A DNA stretch of 64,000 nucleotides from Segatella albensis DSM 11370 = JCM 12258. GTDB taxonomy: Bacteria; Bacteroidota; Bacteroidia; Bacteroidales; Bacteroidaceae. The translations under genes were made by a program, and so were the position numbers. Location: NCBI RefSeq assembly GCF_000426565.1, contig NZ_KE384540.1:196530-260529 (forward strand), given 5' to 3'. This document shows positions 45,464 through 54,337 of this stretch, in pieces (the first letter of the stretch is position 1; each line of letters begins with the position of its first letter). A model generated the notes under the pieces. It saw only the letters and a program-made list of their open reading frames with translations, did not search any database and had not been told where the DNA came from.

Positions 45464-45855
45464 TTAAACTTTATCCAGAAACTGTTAAAAGAAAAAGTGT
45501 GCAGTTTTATGTTCCATCTAGAACGAAAGAGAGCCTTTTAAGTCCTCAAAATACAATTAAAATCTTCTCAATAAGTTGATTTCCCGAATGCAGTTAACTT
45601 CATCGGCTTACGAAGTTAACTTCGTAAGCTCACGCGAATAAGTATGTTGGCCTATGTAGTTAACTGAATAAACCTATATTTCCAGTATATTCTAATGGTA
45701 AAAATAGATGCCTTGGAACAACTATCTGATAATCAGAAGGTTATGATTTTCCTATAATTTCAATATTCATAGCCCATCCAACTATTAAAGCTAAATTCAC
45801 GAATTATGAGCATCTTTTAACGATGGAAAATTAAATAATGAAAGGTTTGTTAAAC
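45464..45855. repeat. Intergenic repeat, copy 2 (about 392 bases)
   Basis: Aligns with 26936-27328 over its full length with almost the same total length. It contains AGTTAAC at 45592, 45614 and 45658 (spacing 22 and 44) and a perfect 24-base palindrome at 45606-45629 centred on AGTTAACT. No reading frame is shared between the copies. It lies between the tRNA-Pro terminator and the M60 peptidase gene. Confidence 0.85.
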
Positions 45856-46037
45856 TTTAGTGCGTCCCAAGAAACTATTTAAATATGTTGGCACTTTCAT
45901 CGGTACTCTGATACTTTTGAATTTTTAACAATTTATTTCTTCTATCCAATTCGTTTTATATTTATATTTGCGAAAATAACATCTTATAACTATAAGAAAT
46001 TCCGAAAAGGAACAAATATATCTTAAAACAACGATAA
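45856..46037 (+). promoter_or_regulatory. Upstream region of the M60 peptidase gene
   Basis: AT-rich, no gene. TATATTTG at 45963-45970 matches the -7 consensus and would give a leader of about 60 bases; a second match, TACTTTTG, lies at 45912-45919. No -33 TTTG at the right distance is seen for the nearer one. Confidence 0.45.
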
Positions 46038-49000
46038 ATGGGAAGTATTAGACATCTATTAATGAAAATAGTGCGACGCTTCATGATTCTTTGCCTTTTG
46101 ATGACTATAACAGAACAAGCGTCAGCCTATACCTTTGTAACCTCTCTCGACGATGTTGAAACGGGTTATTATCGTGTTTACTCTCAAGCCTACGATATGA
46201 CGATGGCGATGAGCGAGGCAACGATGCCACATAATGTATTCTGTGATACACCTGATGCAAGTAAATATATTCAGGTGTGGAAAATTACAGTCAGTAACCC
46301 TACTGCTACAACCAAGGACATTACATTGGAAAATGCGGTTACAGGACTGAAAATTAATCGCTCGTCGGGTAATTTCCATACTCATGAAAATGCAATGCTC
46401 TTTTTACTCGAGTTTACAGAGGATGGTTTTACGATAGCTGTGAAAGCAGATCCTAAAAATGGCTTGCATCACCAGCAATCGGGTCATGACGTGGTAAGTT
46501 ATGGGAAGGGAGCCGCAGCATCGAAATGGCAACTGGAGAAGGTAACTGTCGAAGACGAAGAGTTAGCTGCTCAACGTGCAAAATATGAGAAATTCAATGA
46601 TATCGTAAATCGGAAAGCTACTATAACTACCGCATTGAGTAAGTATTTTACCGATGGAAGTTGCTCGGAACTTCAAGATACATATAAGAGTTATACAGAT
46701 AGTCAACTGCAAGATGCCATGGCCACAGACAATATTCCGCAAATTTGTATTGACATGGCAATGAAGGTAAAGAACAATAGTTGGGCAGTATATCAGGATG
46801 GTTGGAGCATCAACGAGAAAAGTTTTCGCATTGCCAACTATAAACCGATGAGTAACAGTGGTATTTGGAGGAATCTGATAGGGGCGGGATATGCCTTGGC
46901 ACCCAACTCTGATCCTACAGGTATTGCTGTACATGCTAATGATATTCTTTCTATCTATGTGGGTGGCGATATTCCTGCGACAGCTACTTTGGCTTTACGA
47001 GATGTGGAACATTATAGTGGTTCGGGTGATGGTTATCCCCTTGTTGAAGGATTAAACGTTATTGAAGTTCAAAAATCCGGACTCCTCTTTATAGACTATG
47101 AGGTTGATAATACCACAGGAGGAAAGGCTCCTTTTACCTTACTTAGCAGCTATCCGGACCTTAATATTCATATCGAGGGAGGTTCTGTGAATGGCTGCTT
47201 TGATATTACCCGTGGTCATACCAATGCCGACTGGGCTATCATGAAAGAAGTTCTCTTCAAGGAATATGATTATTTGCAACTCCGCAGTAACAAGCTGTTG
47301 TTTAATATGAATAAAAAACAGGTTATCGCAGCTTGTCCGGAGAAAATGGTAGGTGTGCTTGGCTCTTGGGATGATATAATCAATATGGAGCACGAAGTGA
47401 TGGGACTTAGTGAGTTTGAAGGCTTCTTTAATACGCCACTTATGGCAGTCTCGATATCAGGAGGTTATATGTATGCATCAAGTTTTGGTACATATTATAA
47501 CGAAAGCACCATCTCTACGGTCATGAACTATGATAACTTATTTAATGGTGGTGCTCTATGGGGACCAGCTCATGAGAATGGACATATCCATCAGAAGATC
47601 TTTAATATGATAGGTCAGTCTGAGGTATCAAACAACCTTTTCTCTAATGTGGCGATTTTTCTAAATGGTCATCATACCAGTAGGGCAGAGTATATCTCTA
47701 ATACCTTCCAGAATATGGCAGAGGGGAAGTACTGGCTTTATCGAGGTATTTGGGAACGTACCCATCTCTATTTCCAGCTCTATCAGTTCTTCCATGTTCA
47801 AGGTTACATGTCAGATTTTTATCCGAAGCTTTTCCAAGCTTTGCGTGAAGATCCGATGCAATATATCCAGAATCGGTTTGTCGATGCCACGGAAGACTAT
47901 CTGAAGTTTTATAAGAAAGCCTGTGAGGTGAGCGGTTACGACCTTACCGAATTGTTCCAAGCTTATGGATTCTTCATTATCCCTGCAGACGGAAGTGAAC
48001 GCTATGGTGAGTTTACTGTGAATAATGAAACCCAAACAGCCTTCCATGTTACCGACTATGGTGAGTTTTATATCCGGATAACTCAGGAGATGATAAATAA
48101 CGCTATAGCATACGTTAAGTCAAAGAACTTGAAGAAGTGTAATGCTGTATTTATAGAAGACCGAGTGACTGCCCCTGATGCTTCATATCCGGGCGTCGCT
48201 TCAGGAGAAAAGAAAACGGAACTGGGTGGCTATGCTATTGGTAAAGGCGACGTGGGGCAGTATACCGACTTCCGTAGTGATGTAGCAGCACAGGGCTATT
48301 CTGCATCTTACACAGCAAATGCCAATGGTGGTCTCGATGTGTTCATCAATACTCAGAATGCATCAGGAGCTGTTGGCTTCAAGGTGTATGATGCCAATGA
48401 TAATTTGGTCTATCTTTCTAATACCTATACGTTTACTGTTCCTGCTGTTGTCTATGATAAGATTAAAGGTACGGATTTCAAGATTGTGGCAGCCGGTGCT
48501 GACGGAAACGATCTGCAGATGGAAGCTGATAATCATTTCATAGAATGGGTGGTAAAAGACAAGGCCTCAGGCAATGTTATCAAAAGGTATGCCCAAACGG
48601 TTTTTGTAAATCAGTTAATTATCGATTATCCAGATGAAATCAAGAAGGCTTTTGTCAATCTTCCGGAATTTCAGAGTTTCACCTATACAGAACCAGTAAT
48701 CAAGAATATTGAAGCAGACATCGTTACGCCGTTCCTGGTTTCCGATGACCACACCGGTCGGTATTATTATATTAAGGTGCGCAATGGATATCTTGCTCAG
48801 AATATGGTGGAAGGTGTCTCCGTACCAACACTTACCGTTACAAAGGTTGATGCAGATAATTATCGCTGGGCTTTCTATGGAAATCCGTACGATGGCTATC
48901 GCATTCGTAATCTTGCTACAGGGCAGTGGTTATATGCGGGTAATAACTTTGGCAATGGAGTGGTACCACAGTTGGATTCTCAGAACTCAACCGATTGGGT

Positions 49001-49742
49001 AATCAATTATTTTAATAACGATATTTCTAATAGTCCACAATTCCAATTAGCGGTGCCTGGTAGAAATACCTATCTCAATGACTATGGCGGAAAAGGCACG
49101 AAGATAGCCTATTATGGCAATAGTTCTACAATTTCGGTAGAGGCATCAACGGTTCTAGAGATGCCAGTTGTTGACATCAATGTAGATAGTCATCTCGCAT
49201 CTTTCAGTTATCCGCGAGCACTTGTGGTCCCTGATGATGTCAACATCTTTATTGCTACTCAAGCTAACGATAATAGCGTGCAGTTACTATTGCTCGAGAC
49301 TAAGGTGATTCCTGCAGGGACGGGCGTTCTTCTTTATAGTACGGAGACTGGAGAGAAGCCACTCGTATTGGGCGCTCTTGTCGATACAGAAGTGACAGAT
49401 ATGTATGATGCAAACTTGTTCAAGGGTACTTCCGATGTACCATTTACGGTGACGGCAGCTCAGAATATCTATGCACTCTATGCAGGTAAGCAAGCCTTTG
49501 CCAAGGTGAAGACGGGAGTAACGATACCAAAACAGAAGGCTTATCTCGAAGTAACCACGGAACAAGCTGCTAAGATGTTGAATCTCAATTTTGGAGGCAC
49601 CTCTACAGGTATAATCAAAATAAATGCAGAAAATAAGGATGATACTCTCGATAGTCCTTTCTATAATGTAAATGGTCAGCGCGTATCTCGCTATTATAAA
49701 GGTGTAGTGATTAGAAAAGGCAAAAAAATAATACAGCGATGA
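46038..49742 (+). CDS. Secreted M60-family (enhancin-like) metallopeptidase
   Basis: Large exported protein of 1234 residues, likely a glycoprotein or mucin protease at the cell surface. The N-terminus holds a signal peptide; Met9 (MKIVRRFMILCLLMTITEQASA region, cut after about residue 30) could also be the start. The zinc motif is HENGH (His512, Glu513, His516) followed by Glu529, matching the M60 pattern HExxH-x(8,28)-E. An RICIN-like or carbohydrate-binding N-terminal part (about 30-190) and repeated beta-rich regions follow (about 690-1180). The C-terminus, VNGQRVSRYYKGVVIRKGKK, resembles the short sorting ends common in Prevotella. Its stop overlaps the start of a 51-codon gene. Confidence 0.9.
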   Translation: MGSIRHLLMKIVRRFMILCLLMTITEQASAYTFVTSLDDVETGYYRVYSQAYDMTMAMSEATMPHNVFCDTPDASKYIQVWKITVSNPTATTKDITLENAVTGLKINRSSGNFHTHENAMLFLLEFTEDGFTIAVKADPKNGLHHQQSGHDVVSYGKGAAASKWQLEKVTVEDEELAAQRAKYEKFNDIVNRKATITTALSKYFTDGSCSELQDTYKSYTDSQLQDAMATDNIPQICIDMAMKVKNNSWAVYQDGWSINEKSFRIANYKPMSNSGIWRNLIGAGYALAPNSDPTGIAVHANDILSIYVGGDIPATATLALRDVEHYSGSGDGYPLVEGLNVIEVQKSGLLFIDYEVDNTTGGKAPFTLLSSYPDLNIHIEGGSVNGCFDITRGHTNADWAIMKEVLFKEYDYLQLRSNKLLFNMNKKQVIAACPEKMVGVLGSWDDIINMEHEVMGLSEFEGFFNTPLMAVSISGGYMYASSFGTYYNESTISTVMNYDNLFNGGALWGPAHENGHIHQKIFNMIGQSEVSNNLFSNVAIFLNGHHTSRAEYISNTFQNMAEGKYWLYRGIWERTHLYFQLYQFFHVQGYMSDFYPKLFQALREDPMQYIQNRFVDATEDYLKFYKKACEVSGYDLTELFQAYGFFIIPADGSERYGEFTVNNETQTAFHVTDYGEFYIRITQEMINNAIAYVKSKNLKKCNAVFIEDRVTAPDASYPGVASGEKKTELGGYAIGKGDVGQYTDFRSDVAAQGYSASYTANANGGLDVFINTQNASGAVGFKVYDANDNLVYLSNTYTFTVPAVVYDKIKGTDFKIVAAGADGNDLQMEADNHFIEWVVKDKASGNVIKRYAQTVFVNQLIIDYPDEIKKAFVNLPEFQSFTYTEPVIKNIEADIVTPFLVSDDHTGRYYYIKVRNGYLAQNMVEGVSVPTLTVTKVDADNYRWAFYGNPYDGYRIRNLATGQWLYAGNNFGNGVVPQLDSQNSTDWVINYFNNDISNSPQFQLAVPGRNTYLNDYGGKGTKIAYYGNSSTISVEASTVLEMPVVDINVDSHLASFSYPRALVVPDDVNIFIATQANDNSVQLLLLETKVIPAGTGVLLYSTETGEKPLVLGALVDTEVTDMYDANLFKGTSDVPFTVTAAQNIYALYAGKQAFAKVKTGVTIPKQKAYLEVTTEQAAKMLNLNFGGTSTGIIKINAENKDDTLDSPFYNVNGQRVSRYYKGVVIRKGKKIIQR

Positions 49743-49894
49743 AACGAAAGTATATAATACCAACTATTCGTGTACACCATATAGGGTCGTCAACGAGTAT
49801 TCTGGCAGCTTCCAACTTTGATGGGAATAAAGAAACCCCACAAAATATTGATAATCTGTTGGATGAGATAGAAGACGAAACTCAGGTAGGTTAA
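49739..49894 (+). CDS. 51-residue microprotein coupled to the M60 peptidase gene
   Basis: The frame starts at the ATGA overlap with the peptidase stop and begins MKRKYIIPTIRVHHIG, continues SSTSILAASNF and ends in a very acidic tail (DNLLDEIEDETQVG). The layout, basic start with KYxxP, a hydrophobic strand, a small-residue LAAS turn and an acidic end, is one I know from many short unannotated Bacteroidales proteins. No signal peptide or enzyme motif is visible. The four-base overlap suggests coupled translation. Function is unknown; it ends 8 bases before the convergent alkD stop. Confidence 0.72.
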   Translation: MKRKYIIPTIRVHHIGSSTSILAASNFDGNKETPQNIDNLLDEIEDETQVG

Positions 49895-49902
49895 AAGGCA
49901 TT

Positions 49903-50658
49903 CTAATCCTTTTTCATCCAGTATCGGCGCTCGTCTTCGTCCATCTTTTCTATAGCATAACGTAAAGTTGTTCGGGACATCTCGTGTATATGTTGGCGCA
50001 GAAAGTCGCGCAGTAGGTCGAGACTGACCCGCTTGCCCATCTCGCGGAGCATCCAGCCTACTGCCTTTTGCATCAAATCATGAGGATGGTGAAGGTGAAT
50101 CTCTGCATAGCGCAAACACCATGAAGGATCGCCCTGTTGCGATGTCTTCCACGAGCATACCATACTTATGCGTTGGCACCATAGGTTGTCACTGAAGGCC
50201 AAACGGTCGACGAGTTTAATCTTATCGCCTAGATGTGTGGGGAGTAGAAGCCAGTTACCGAGGATTTTTGGTGCAGAGAGGTCAACAAGGTCCCAGTTGT
50301 TGGCTTGTTTCGCATAGCGCAAATATAGTTGCAATAAGCTATCGCGCTGATGAATGGCATCTTCATCGGATGCCAGACGTGTTGTAGAAAGAAACTCAAA
50401 ACGCCATACGAGGATGAGAAATCCACAGAGCCTGACTTCGTGCCATTTGGAAAGTAGTAGCTCGGGTACTTCAGAGAGTGGAAAATCACGCGCCACACTT
50501 TTTACGACGCTACGTGTCTGAGGTACTTTGATGCCAAGAAATTCGTCGCCTTCACCATATTGGCCAGGAGCGGTTTTGAAGAATCCCATGAGAACCTTGC
50601 GCTGTTTGTCGTTACGCATCTGTTCCATTTGTAGTATGATGTCTTGAGCTGTTTTCAT
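49903..50658 (-). CDS. DNA alkylation repair protein (AlkD-like)
   Basis: HEAT-repeat DNA glycosylase family that removes bulky alkylated bases. The 251-residue protein is all helical, with the family pieces FFKTAPGQYGEGDEFLGIKVPQTR (key part GDEFLGIKVPQTR), NNWDLVDLSAPKILG and KAVGWMLREMGKR. The frame is open to 50745, but the promoter at 50667-50674 lies inside that part, and MKTAQDIILQMEQ at 50658 is the natural N-terminus. It is divergent from truA. Confidence 0.92.
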   Translation of the reverse strand: MKTAQDIILQMEQMRNDKQRKVLMGFFKTAPGQYGEGDEFLGIKVPQTRSVVKSVARDFPLSEVPELLLSKWHEVRLCGFLILVWRFEFLSTTRLASDEDAIHQRDSLLQLYLRYAKQANNWDLVDLSAPKILGNWLLLPTHLGDKIKLVDRLAFSDNLWCQRISMVCSWKTSQQGDPSWCLRYAEIHLHHPHDLMQKAVGWMLREMGKRVSLDLLRDFLRQHIHEMSRTTLRYAIEKMDEDERRYWMKKD

Positions 50659-50666
50659 ATTAATTG

Positions 50667-50674
50667 CAAAGATA
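50667..50674 (-). promoter_or_regulatory. Candidate -7 element before alkD
   Basis: TATCTTTG on the minus strand, only 8 bases before the ATG at 50658, so the leader would be a few bases at most. A weak CTTG lies 19 bases upstream. Confidence 0.5.
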
Positions 50675-50715
50675 CAAAAATCTTGTAAGTAGTCAAGAAA
50701 TAGTGATTTTTTTTG

Positions 50716-50723
50716 TAACTTTG
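50716..50723 (+). promoter_or_regulatory. Candidate -7 element before truA
   Basis: TAACTTTG, 36 bases before the ATG at 50760. Its -33 region would overlap that of the divergent alkD promoter. Confidence 0.5.
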
Positions 50724-50759
50724 CATCCAAATCATTTTGTGACATATAAAGACATTATT

Positions 50760-51518
50760 ATGCAGCGATACTTCATCACCTTTGCCTATGACGGCACCTC
50801 TTATCATGGTTGGCAACGACAGCCTAATGGCATCTCGGTACAGGAGGTGCTGGAGAAAACCCTGTCGACAATCTTGAGGCGGAATATCGAAGTCGTGGGT
50901 GCTGGTCGAACTGATGCTGGAGTACATGCACGTACGATGGTGGCTCATTTTGATTGGGATGATGTCCAGAGGGAAGGACAAAAAACTTCTGCTTTGGATA
51001 CAAAGCAACTGGTGTATCGTATGAATCGTATGCTGCCTAAGGATGTGTCGGTGAGTCGGGTAGAACCTGTGGGTGAGGATATGCACGCACGATTCTCTGC
51101 CAAATGGCGCACCTATCATTATTATGTGCATACAAGAAAAGACCCATTCCTCCGCCATTATTCTTTGGAAACTCATTATGACCTCGATTTTGATCTGATG
51201 AATCAGGCTGGTGAGATGATGAAGAATCATAAAGATTTTGCGGCCTTCTGCAAGGCGGGAGCTGATAATAAAACAACGCTTTGTGATTTGAAGGAATGTA
51301 GATGGGAGAAGACGGGTGATGCACAATATATGCTTGTGATAACGGCTAATAGATTCTTGAGAAATATGGTAAGAGCTGTTGTAGGCACGATGTTTTTAAT
51401 AGGTAGACACAAAATGACACTTGAAGAATTTGAAAAGGTGCTGAACGAGGGTACGCGCAGTGATGCCGGTGAGAGCATGCCTGGCAATGCGCTCTTTCTC
51501 TGGGATATTATTTATTGA
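50760..51518 (+). CDS. truA: tRNA pseudouridine synthase A
   Basis: Makes pseudouridine at positions 38-40 of the tRNA anticodon arm. The 252-residue protein begins MQRYFITFAYDGTSYHGWQRQ and has the catalytic Asp52 in GAGRTDAGVHA; NRFLRNMVRAVVG is the C-terminal family motif. The frame extends upstream to 50664, but that part precedes the promoter, so the ATG at 50760 is used. A transporter gene starts 2 bases after its stop. Confidence 0.97.
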   Translation: MQRYFITFAYDGTSYHGWQRQPNGISVQEVLEKTLSTILRRNIEVVGAGRTDAGVHARTMVAHFDWDDVQREGQKTSALDTKQLVYRMNRMLPKDVSVSRVEPVGEDMHARFSAKWRTYHYYVHTRKDPFLRHYSLETHYDLDFDLMNQAGEMMKNHKDFAAFCKAGADNKTTLCDLKECRWEKTGDAQYMLVITANRFLRNMVRAVVGTMFLIGRHKMTLEEFEKVLNEGTRSDAGESMPGNALFLWDIIY

Positions 51519-51520
51519 AT

Positions 51521-52465
51521 ATGTGGTTAATATTAGCTTTTGTCTCAGCGACGTTGCTGGGATTCTATGATGCCTTCAAGAAGAAGGCTTTGCAGGGTAA
51601 TGCAGTGATAACGGTGCTCTTTCTGAACACACTTTTCTCTACATTGATTTTTATGCCTCTCATTGGTCTGTCGTATTTCACTCATGTGCTGGACGGAAGT
51701 GTCTTTCTTGTGGGTAACAATGGGTGGGCTACTCATCAATACATTATTCTAAAAAGTCTTATCGTACTTTCAAGTTGGGTGTTCGGCTATTTTGCTATGA
51801 AGCATCTTCCTCTTACCATTGTGGGGCCAATCAATGCTACTCGACCAGTGATGACACTTGTAGGAGCTATGCTCGTATTTGGAGAGCGGCTCAATGTGTA
51901 TCAGTGGATTGGTGTACTGCTAGCTATTATCTCTTTTGCCATGCTGAGTCGCAGTGGGCGCAAAGAAGGTATCGATTTTAAACACAATCGATGGATATTC
52001 TTTCTGGTGTTGGCAGCCATGTTGGGTGCTGTGAGTGGACTATACGACAAGTTCCTGATGGCACCAGTGGAGAATGGTGGAGTAGGGCTCGACCGTATGG
52101 AGGTGCAGAGCTGGTATAATTTCTATCAGATGTTGATGATGGGCACTGTCCTGTTTATCGCATGGAAAAAACCTTTTGCGAAATTCCGTGGTGGAAAGCC
52201 ATTATTTCCACAGAGCGCCTTCCATTGGGATTGGGCTATTATTTTCATCTCCTTATTTTTGAGCGCAGCTGACTTTGTGTATTTTTATGCGCTGAGTCTG
52301 CCGGGTGCAATGATTTCTATTGTGAGCATGATCCGTCGTGGGTCTGTTATCGTAAGTTTCCTATTTGGTGCGGCTGTCTTCCATGAAAAGAACTTGAAGG
52401 CTAAGATGATAGATCTTGCTCTTGTATTGCTAGGAATGGTATTTTTATACATCGGCTCGCATTAA
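51521..52465 (+). CDS. EamA/DMT-superfamily transporter
   Basis: Inner-membrane protein of 314 residues with ten hydrophobic helices arranged as two EamA repeats (about 1-140 and 165-314). The motifs LPLTIVGPINATRPVMTLVGAMLVFGE (key part GPINATRPVMT) and YALSLPGAMISIVSMIRRGSVIVSF (key part MIRRGSVIVSF) are the usual repeat ends. Members export metabolites such as amino acids; the substrate here is unknown. It is likely co-transcribed with truA, starting at the ATG at 51521 and not the TTG at 51515. Confidence 0.9.
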   Translation: MWLILAFVSATLLGFYDAFKKKALQGNAVITVLFLNTLFSTLIFMPLIGLSYFTHVLDGSVFLVGNNGWATHQYIILKSLIVLSSWVFGYFAMKHLPLTIVGPINATRPVMTLVGAMLVFGERLNVYQWIGVLLAIISFAMLSRSGRKEGIDFKHNRWIFFLVLAAMLGAVSGLYDKFLMAPVENGGVGLDRMEVQSWYNFYQMLMMGTVLFIAWKKPFAKFRGGKPLFPQSAFHWDWAIIFISLFLSAADFVYFYALSLPGAMISIVSMIRRGSVIVSFLFGAAVFHEKNLKAKMIDLALVLLGMVFLYIGSH

Positions 52466-52489
52466 TGTGTAAGATAATTGATATTTTTC

Positions 52490-52520
52490 TTTGCAAATTG
52501 ATAATAATATTGTAAATTTG
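52490..52520 (+). promoter_or_regulatory. Promoter of dapA (TTTG-N19-TAAATTTG)
   Basis: TTTG at 52490-52493 and TAAATTTG at 52513-52520 with a 19-base spacer; leader of about 26 bases. Confidence 0.8.
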
Positions 52521-52552
52521 CGACCGAATGTGAAACAATAAGCTACAAAGCT

Positions 52553-53437
52553 ATGCAGAATATTTTTAAAGGCCTGGGTATTGCCTTAATTACTCCCTTT
52601 ACTGAAAATGGTGAAGTTGACTACCAGTCGCTAAAGAAACTTGTAGAGTACCAAATAGAGAATGGTGCCGACTTCCTTTGTATCCTTGCCACAACGGGTG
52701 AGGCTCCTTGTTTGACTCGTGAGGAAAAGAATAAAATTACAACGCTCGTGAAAGAGGTTAATAGGGGTCGTGTGAAGATTCTGAAGTATTGTGGCGGTAA
52801 TAACACCCGTGCGGTAGTGGAAGAAATCCAAACTACTGACTGGACTGGTATCGACGGTATCTTAAGTATCTGTCCTTACTATAATAAACCTTCGCAGGAA
52901 GGCTTATATCAGCATTTTAAGGCAATAGCAGAAGCTAGTCCTCTTCCTGTCGTTTTATATAATGTTCCAGGACGTACCGGTGTCAATATGAAAGCAGAGA
53001 CAACCTGCCGATTGGCTCGTGATTTCAAGAATATTGTAGCCGTGAAAGAGGCTTCTGGCTCACTTGAACAGGTCGATGAGATTATTAAGAATAAACCAGA
53101 TAACTTTGATGTAATCAGTGGCGATGATGCTTTAACATTCTCGATGGTGGCAAGTGGCGCAGCTGGTGTTATCTCTGTGATAGGTAATGCGCTTCCTAAG
53201 GAATTCAGTCGTATGATCCGGTTGGAATTTAATGGTGAATATGAACCTGCACGTAAGATACACCACATGTTTACTGAATTGTATAGTCTACTCTTTGTGG
53301 ATGGTAATCCTGCTGGATGCAAGGCTTTGCTCAATGATATGGGATTCATCAATAATGTGTTAAGACTTCCTCTTGTGCCTACTACTATCAAAACTAAGGA
53401 GCGCATGGGCGAAATCCTAAAGGAATTGAGAATTTAA
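52553..53437 (+). CDS. dapA: 4-hydroxy-tetrahydrodipicolinate synthase
   Basis: First step of the lysine and diaminopimelate branch, condensing pyruvate with aspartate semialdehyde. The 294-residue TIM-barrel protein has the TTGE motif (47-50), Tyr136 in LYNVPGRTG and the Schiff-base Lys165 in IVAVKEASG. Length is normal. It is the first gene of a two-gene unit with an AraC-type regulator 7 bases downstream. Diaminopimelate supplies the peptidoglycan that the two PBPs of this window polymerise. Confidence 0.97.
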   Translation: MQNIFKGLGIALITPFTENGEVDYQSLKKLVEYQIENGADFLCILATTGEAPCLTREEKNKITTLVKEVNRGRVKILKYCGGNNTRAVVEEIQTTDWTGIDGILSICPYYNKPSQEGLYQHFKAIAEASPLPVVLYNVPGRTGVNMKAETTCRLARDFKNIVAVKEASGSLEQVDEIIKNKPDNFDVISGDDALTFSMVASGAAGVISVIGNALPKEFSRMIRLEFNGEYEPARKIHHMFTELYSLLFVDGNPAGCKALLNDMGFINNVLRLPLVPTTIKTKERMGEILKELRI

Positions 53438-53444
53438 TCAGAAT

Positions 53445-54332
53445 ATGGCTGAGGATAGAAAAGTAATACACGAAATCACGCCGTTGATGGGTAAGGATGT
53501 GCTTTACATCGCCGATCGACATAAAAAGGAGTTTACCTATCCTATACATAACCACGAGGTATATGAACTAAATTTCGTGGAGAATGCTGCTGGTGTTCGC
53601 CGTATTGTAGGTGATTCGCAAGAGGTGATAGGTGAATTCGATCTTGTATTGATTACATCACCTGATCTGGAACATGTGTGGGAGCAATATCAATGTACCA
53701 GCGAAGATATTCGTGAAATTACTATTCAGTTTGATTTCTCATTAGGTGATGACACTCTCTTTGGAAGAAATCCGTATGCCTCAATAACGCGCATGATGAA
53801 GAGGGCGCGCAAAGGACTGAAATTTCCGATGAAAGCCATTATGAAGGTGTATGAGAAACTAGATACACTGAGTAATGTGAAAGATGGATTCTATGCTGTA
53901 CAACAGTTTATGTCGATTCTCTATGAATTATCTCGTACTGAGGGCGCTCAGACTCTTGCTACAAGTAGTTATGCTAAAGTGATGGTGGAGGATGATTCGC
54001 GTAGAGTGCTGAAAGTGAAGAACTTTATAGCGCAGAACTACATGGAAGATTTAAGGTTGCCAGACTTAGCATCGATGGCGGGAATGAGTCCATCAGCTTT
54101 CAGTAGATTCTTCAAGTTGCATACGGGTAGAAATCTAAGTGAATATATTATTGATATTCGTTTGGGCTATGCTTCGCGTATGCTTGTCGATACAGCGAAA
54201 AGTATCTCAGAGATCAGTTTTTGTTGTGGTTTCAATAACCTGAGCAACTTTAACCGTATCTTTAAGAAAAAGAAAAATTGCTCGCCTAGTGAGTTCCGTG
54301 AGAACTATCACAAGACGAGAATTATCGTATAA
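53445..54332 (+). CDS. AraC-family transcriptional regulator
   Basis: The 295-residue protein has an N-terminal cupin-like sensor (about 20-110; PIHNHEVYELNFVENAAGVRRIVGD region) and a C-terminal AraC DNA-binding domain of two helix-turn-helix units (about 190-290), with LPDLASMAGMSPSAFSRFFK (key part MSPSAFSRFFK) and ISEISFCCGFNNLSNFNRIFK (key part GFNNLSNFNRIF). It follows dapA by 7 bases and faces ansA, with 5 bases between the stops. The effector and target are not evident; a role with the sugar gene uxaC nearby would be a guess. Confidence 0.92.
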   Translation: MAEDRKVIHEITPLMGKDVLYIADRHKKEFTYPIHNHEVYELNFVENAAGVRRIVGDSQEVIGEFDLVLITSPDLEHVWEQYQCTSEDIREITIQFDFSLGDDTLFGRNPYASITRMMKRARKGLKFPMKAIMKVYEKLDTLSNVKDGFYAVQQFMSILYELSRTEGAQTLATSSYAKVMVEDDSRRVLKVKNFIAQNYMEDLRLPDLASMAGMSPSAFSRFFKLHTGRNLSEYIIDIRLGYASRMLVDTAKSISEISFCCGFNNLSNFNRIFKKKKNCSPSEFRENYHKTRIIV

Positions 54333-54337
54333 TCATT

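Noticed and set aside
45361..45579. 72-codon plus-strand frame after tRNA-Pro
   Set aside because: It is made of the CCCGA tandem units (read as PEGIPRGSRR) and part of the repeat; no conserved protein features.
50659..50745. 29-codon N-terminal extension of AlkD
   Set aside because: It contains the alkD promoter and precedes the family-typical start.
50655..51326. 223-codon frame antisense to truA
   Set aside because: It lies fully opposite a gene with intact catalytic motifs and has a His/Ser/Ile-rich composition typical of shadow frames.
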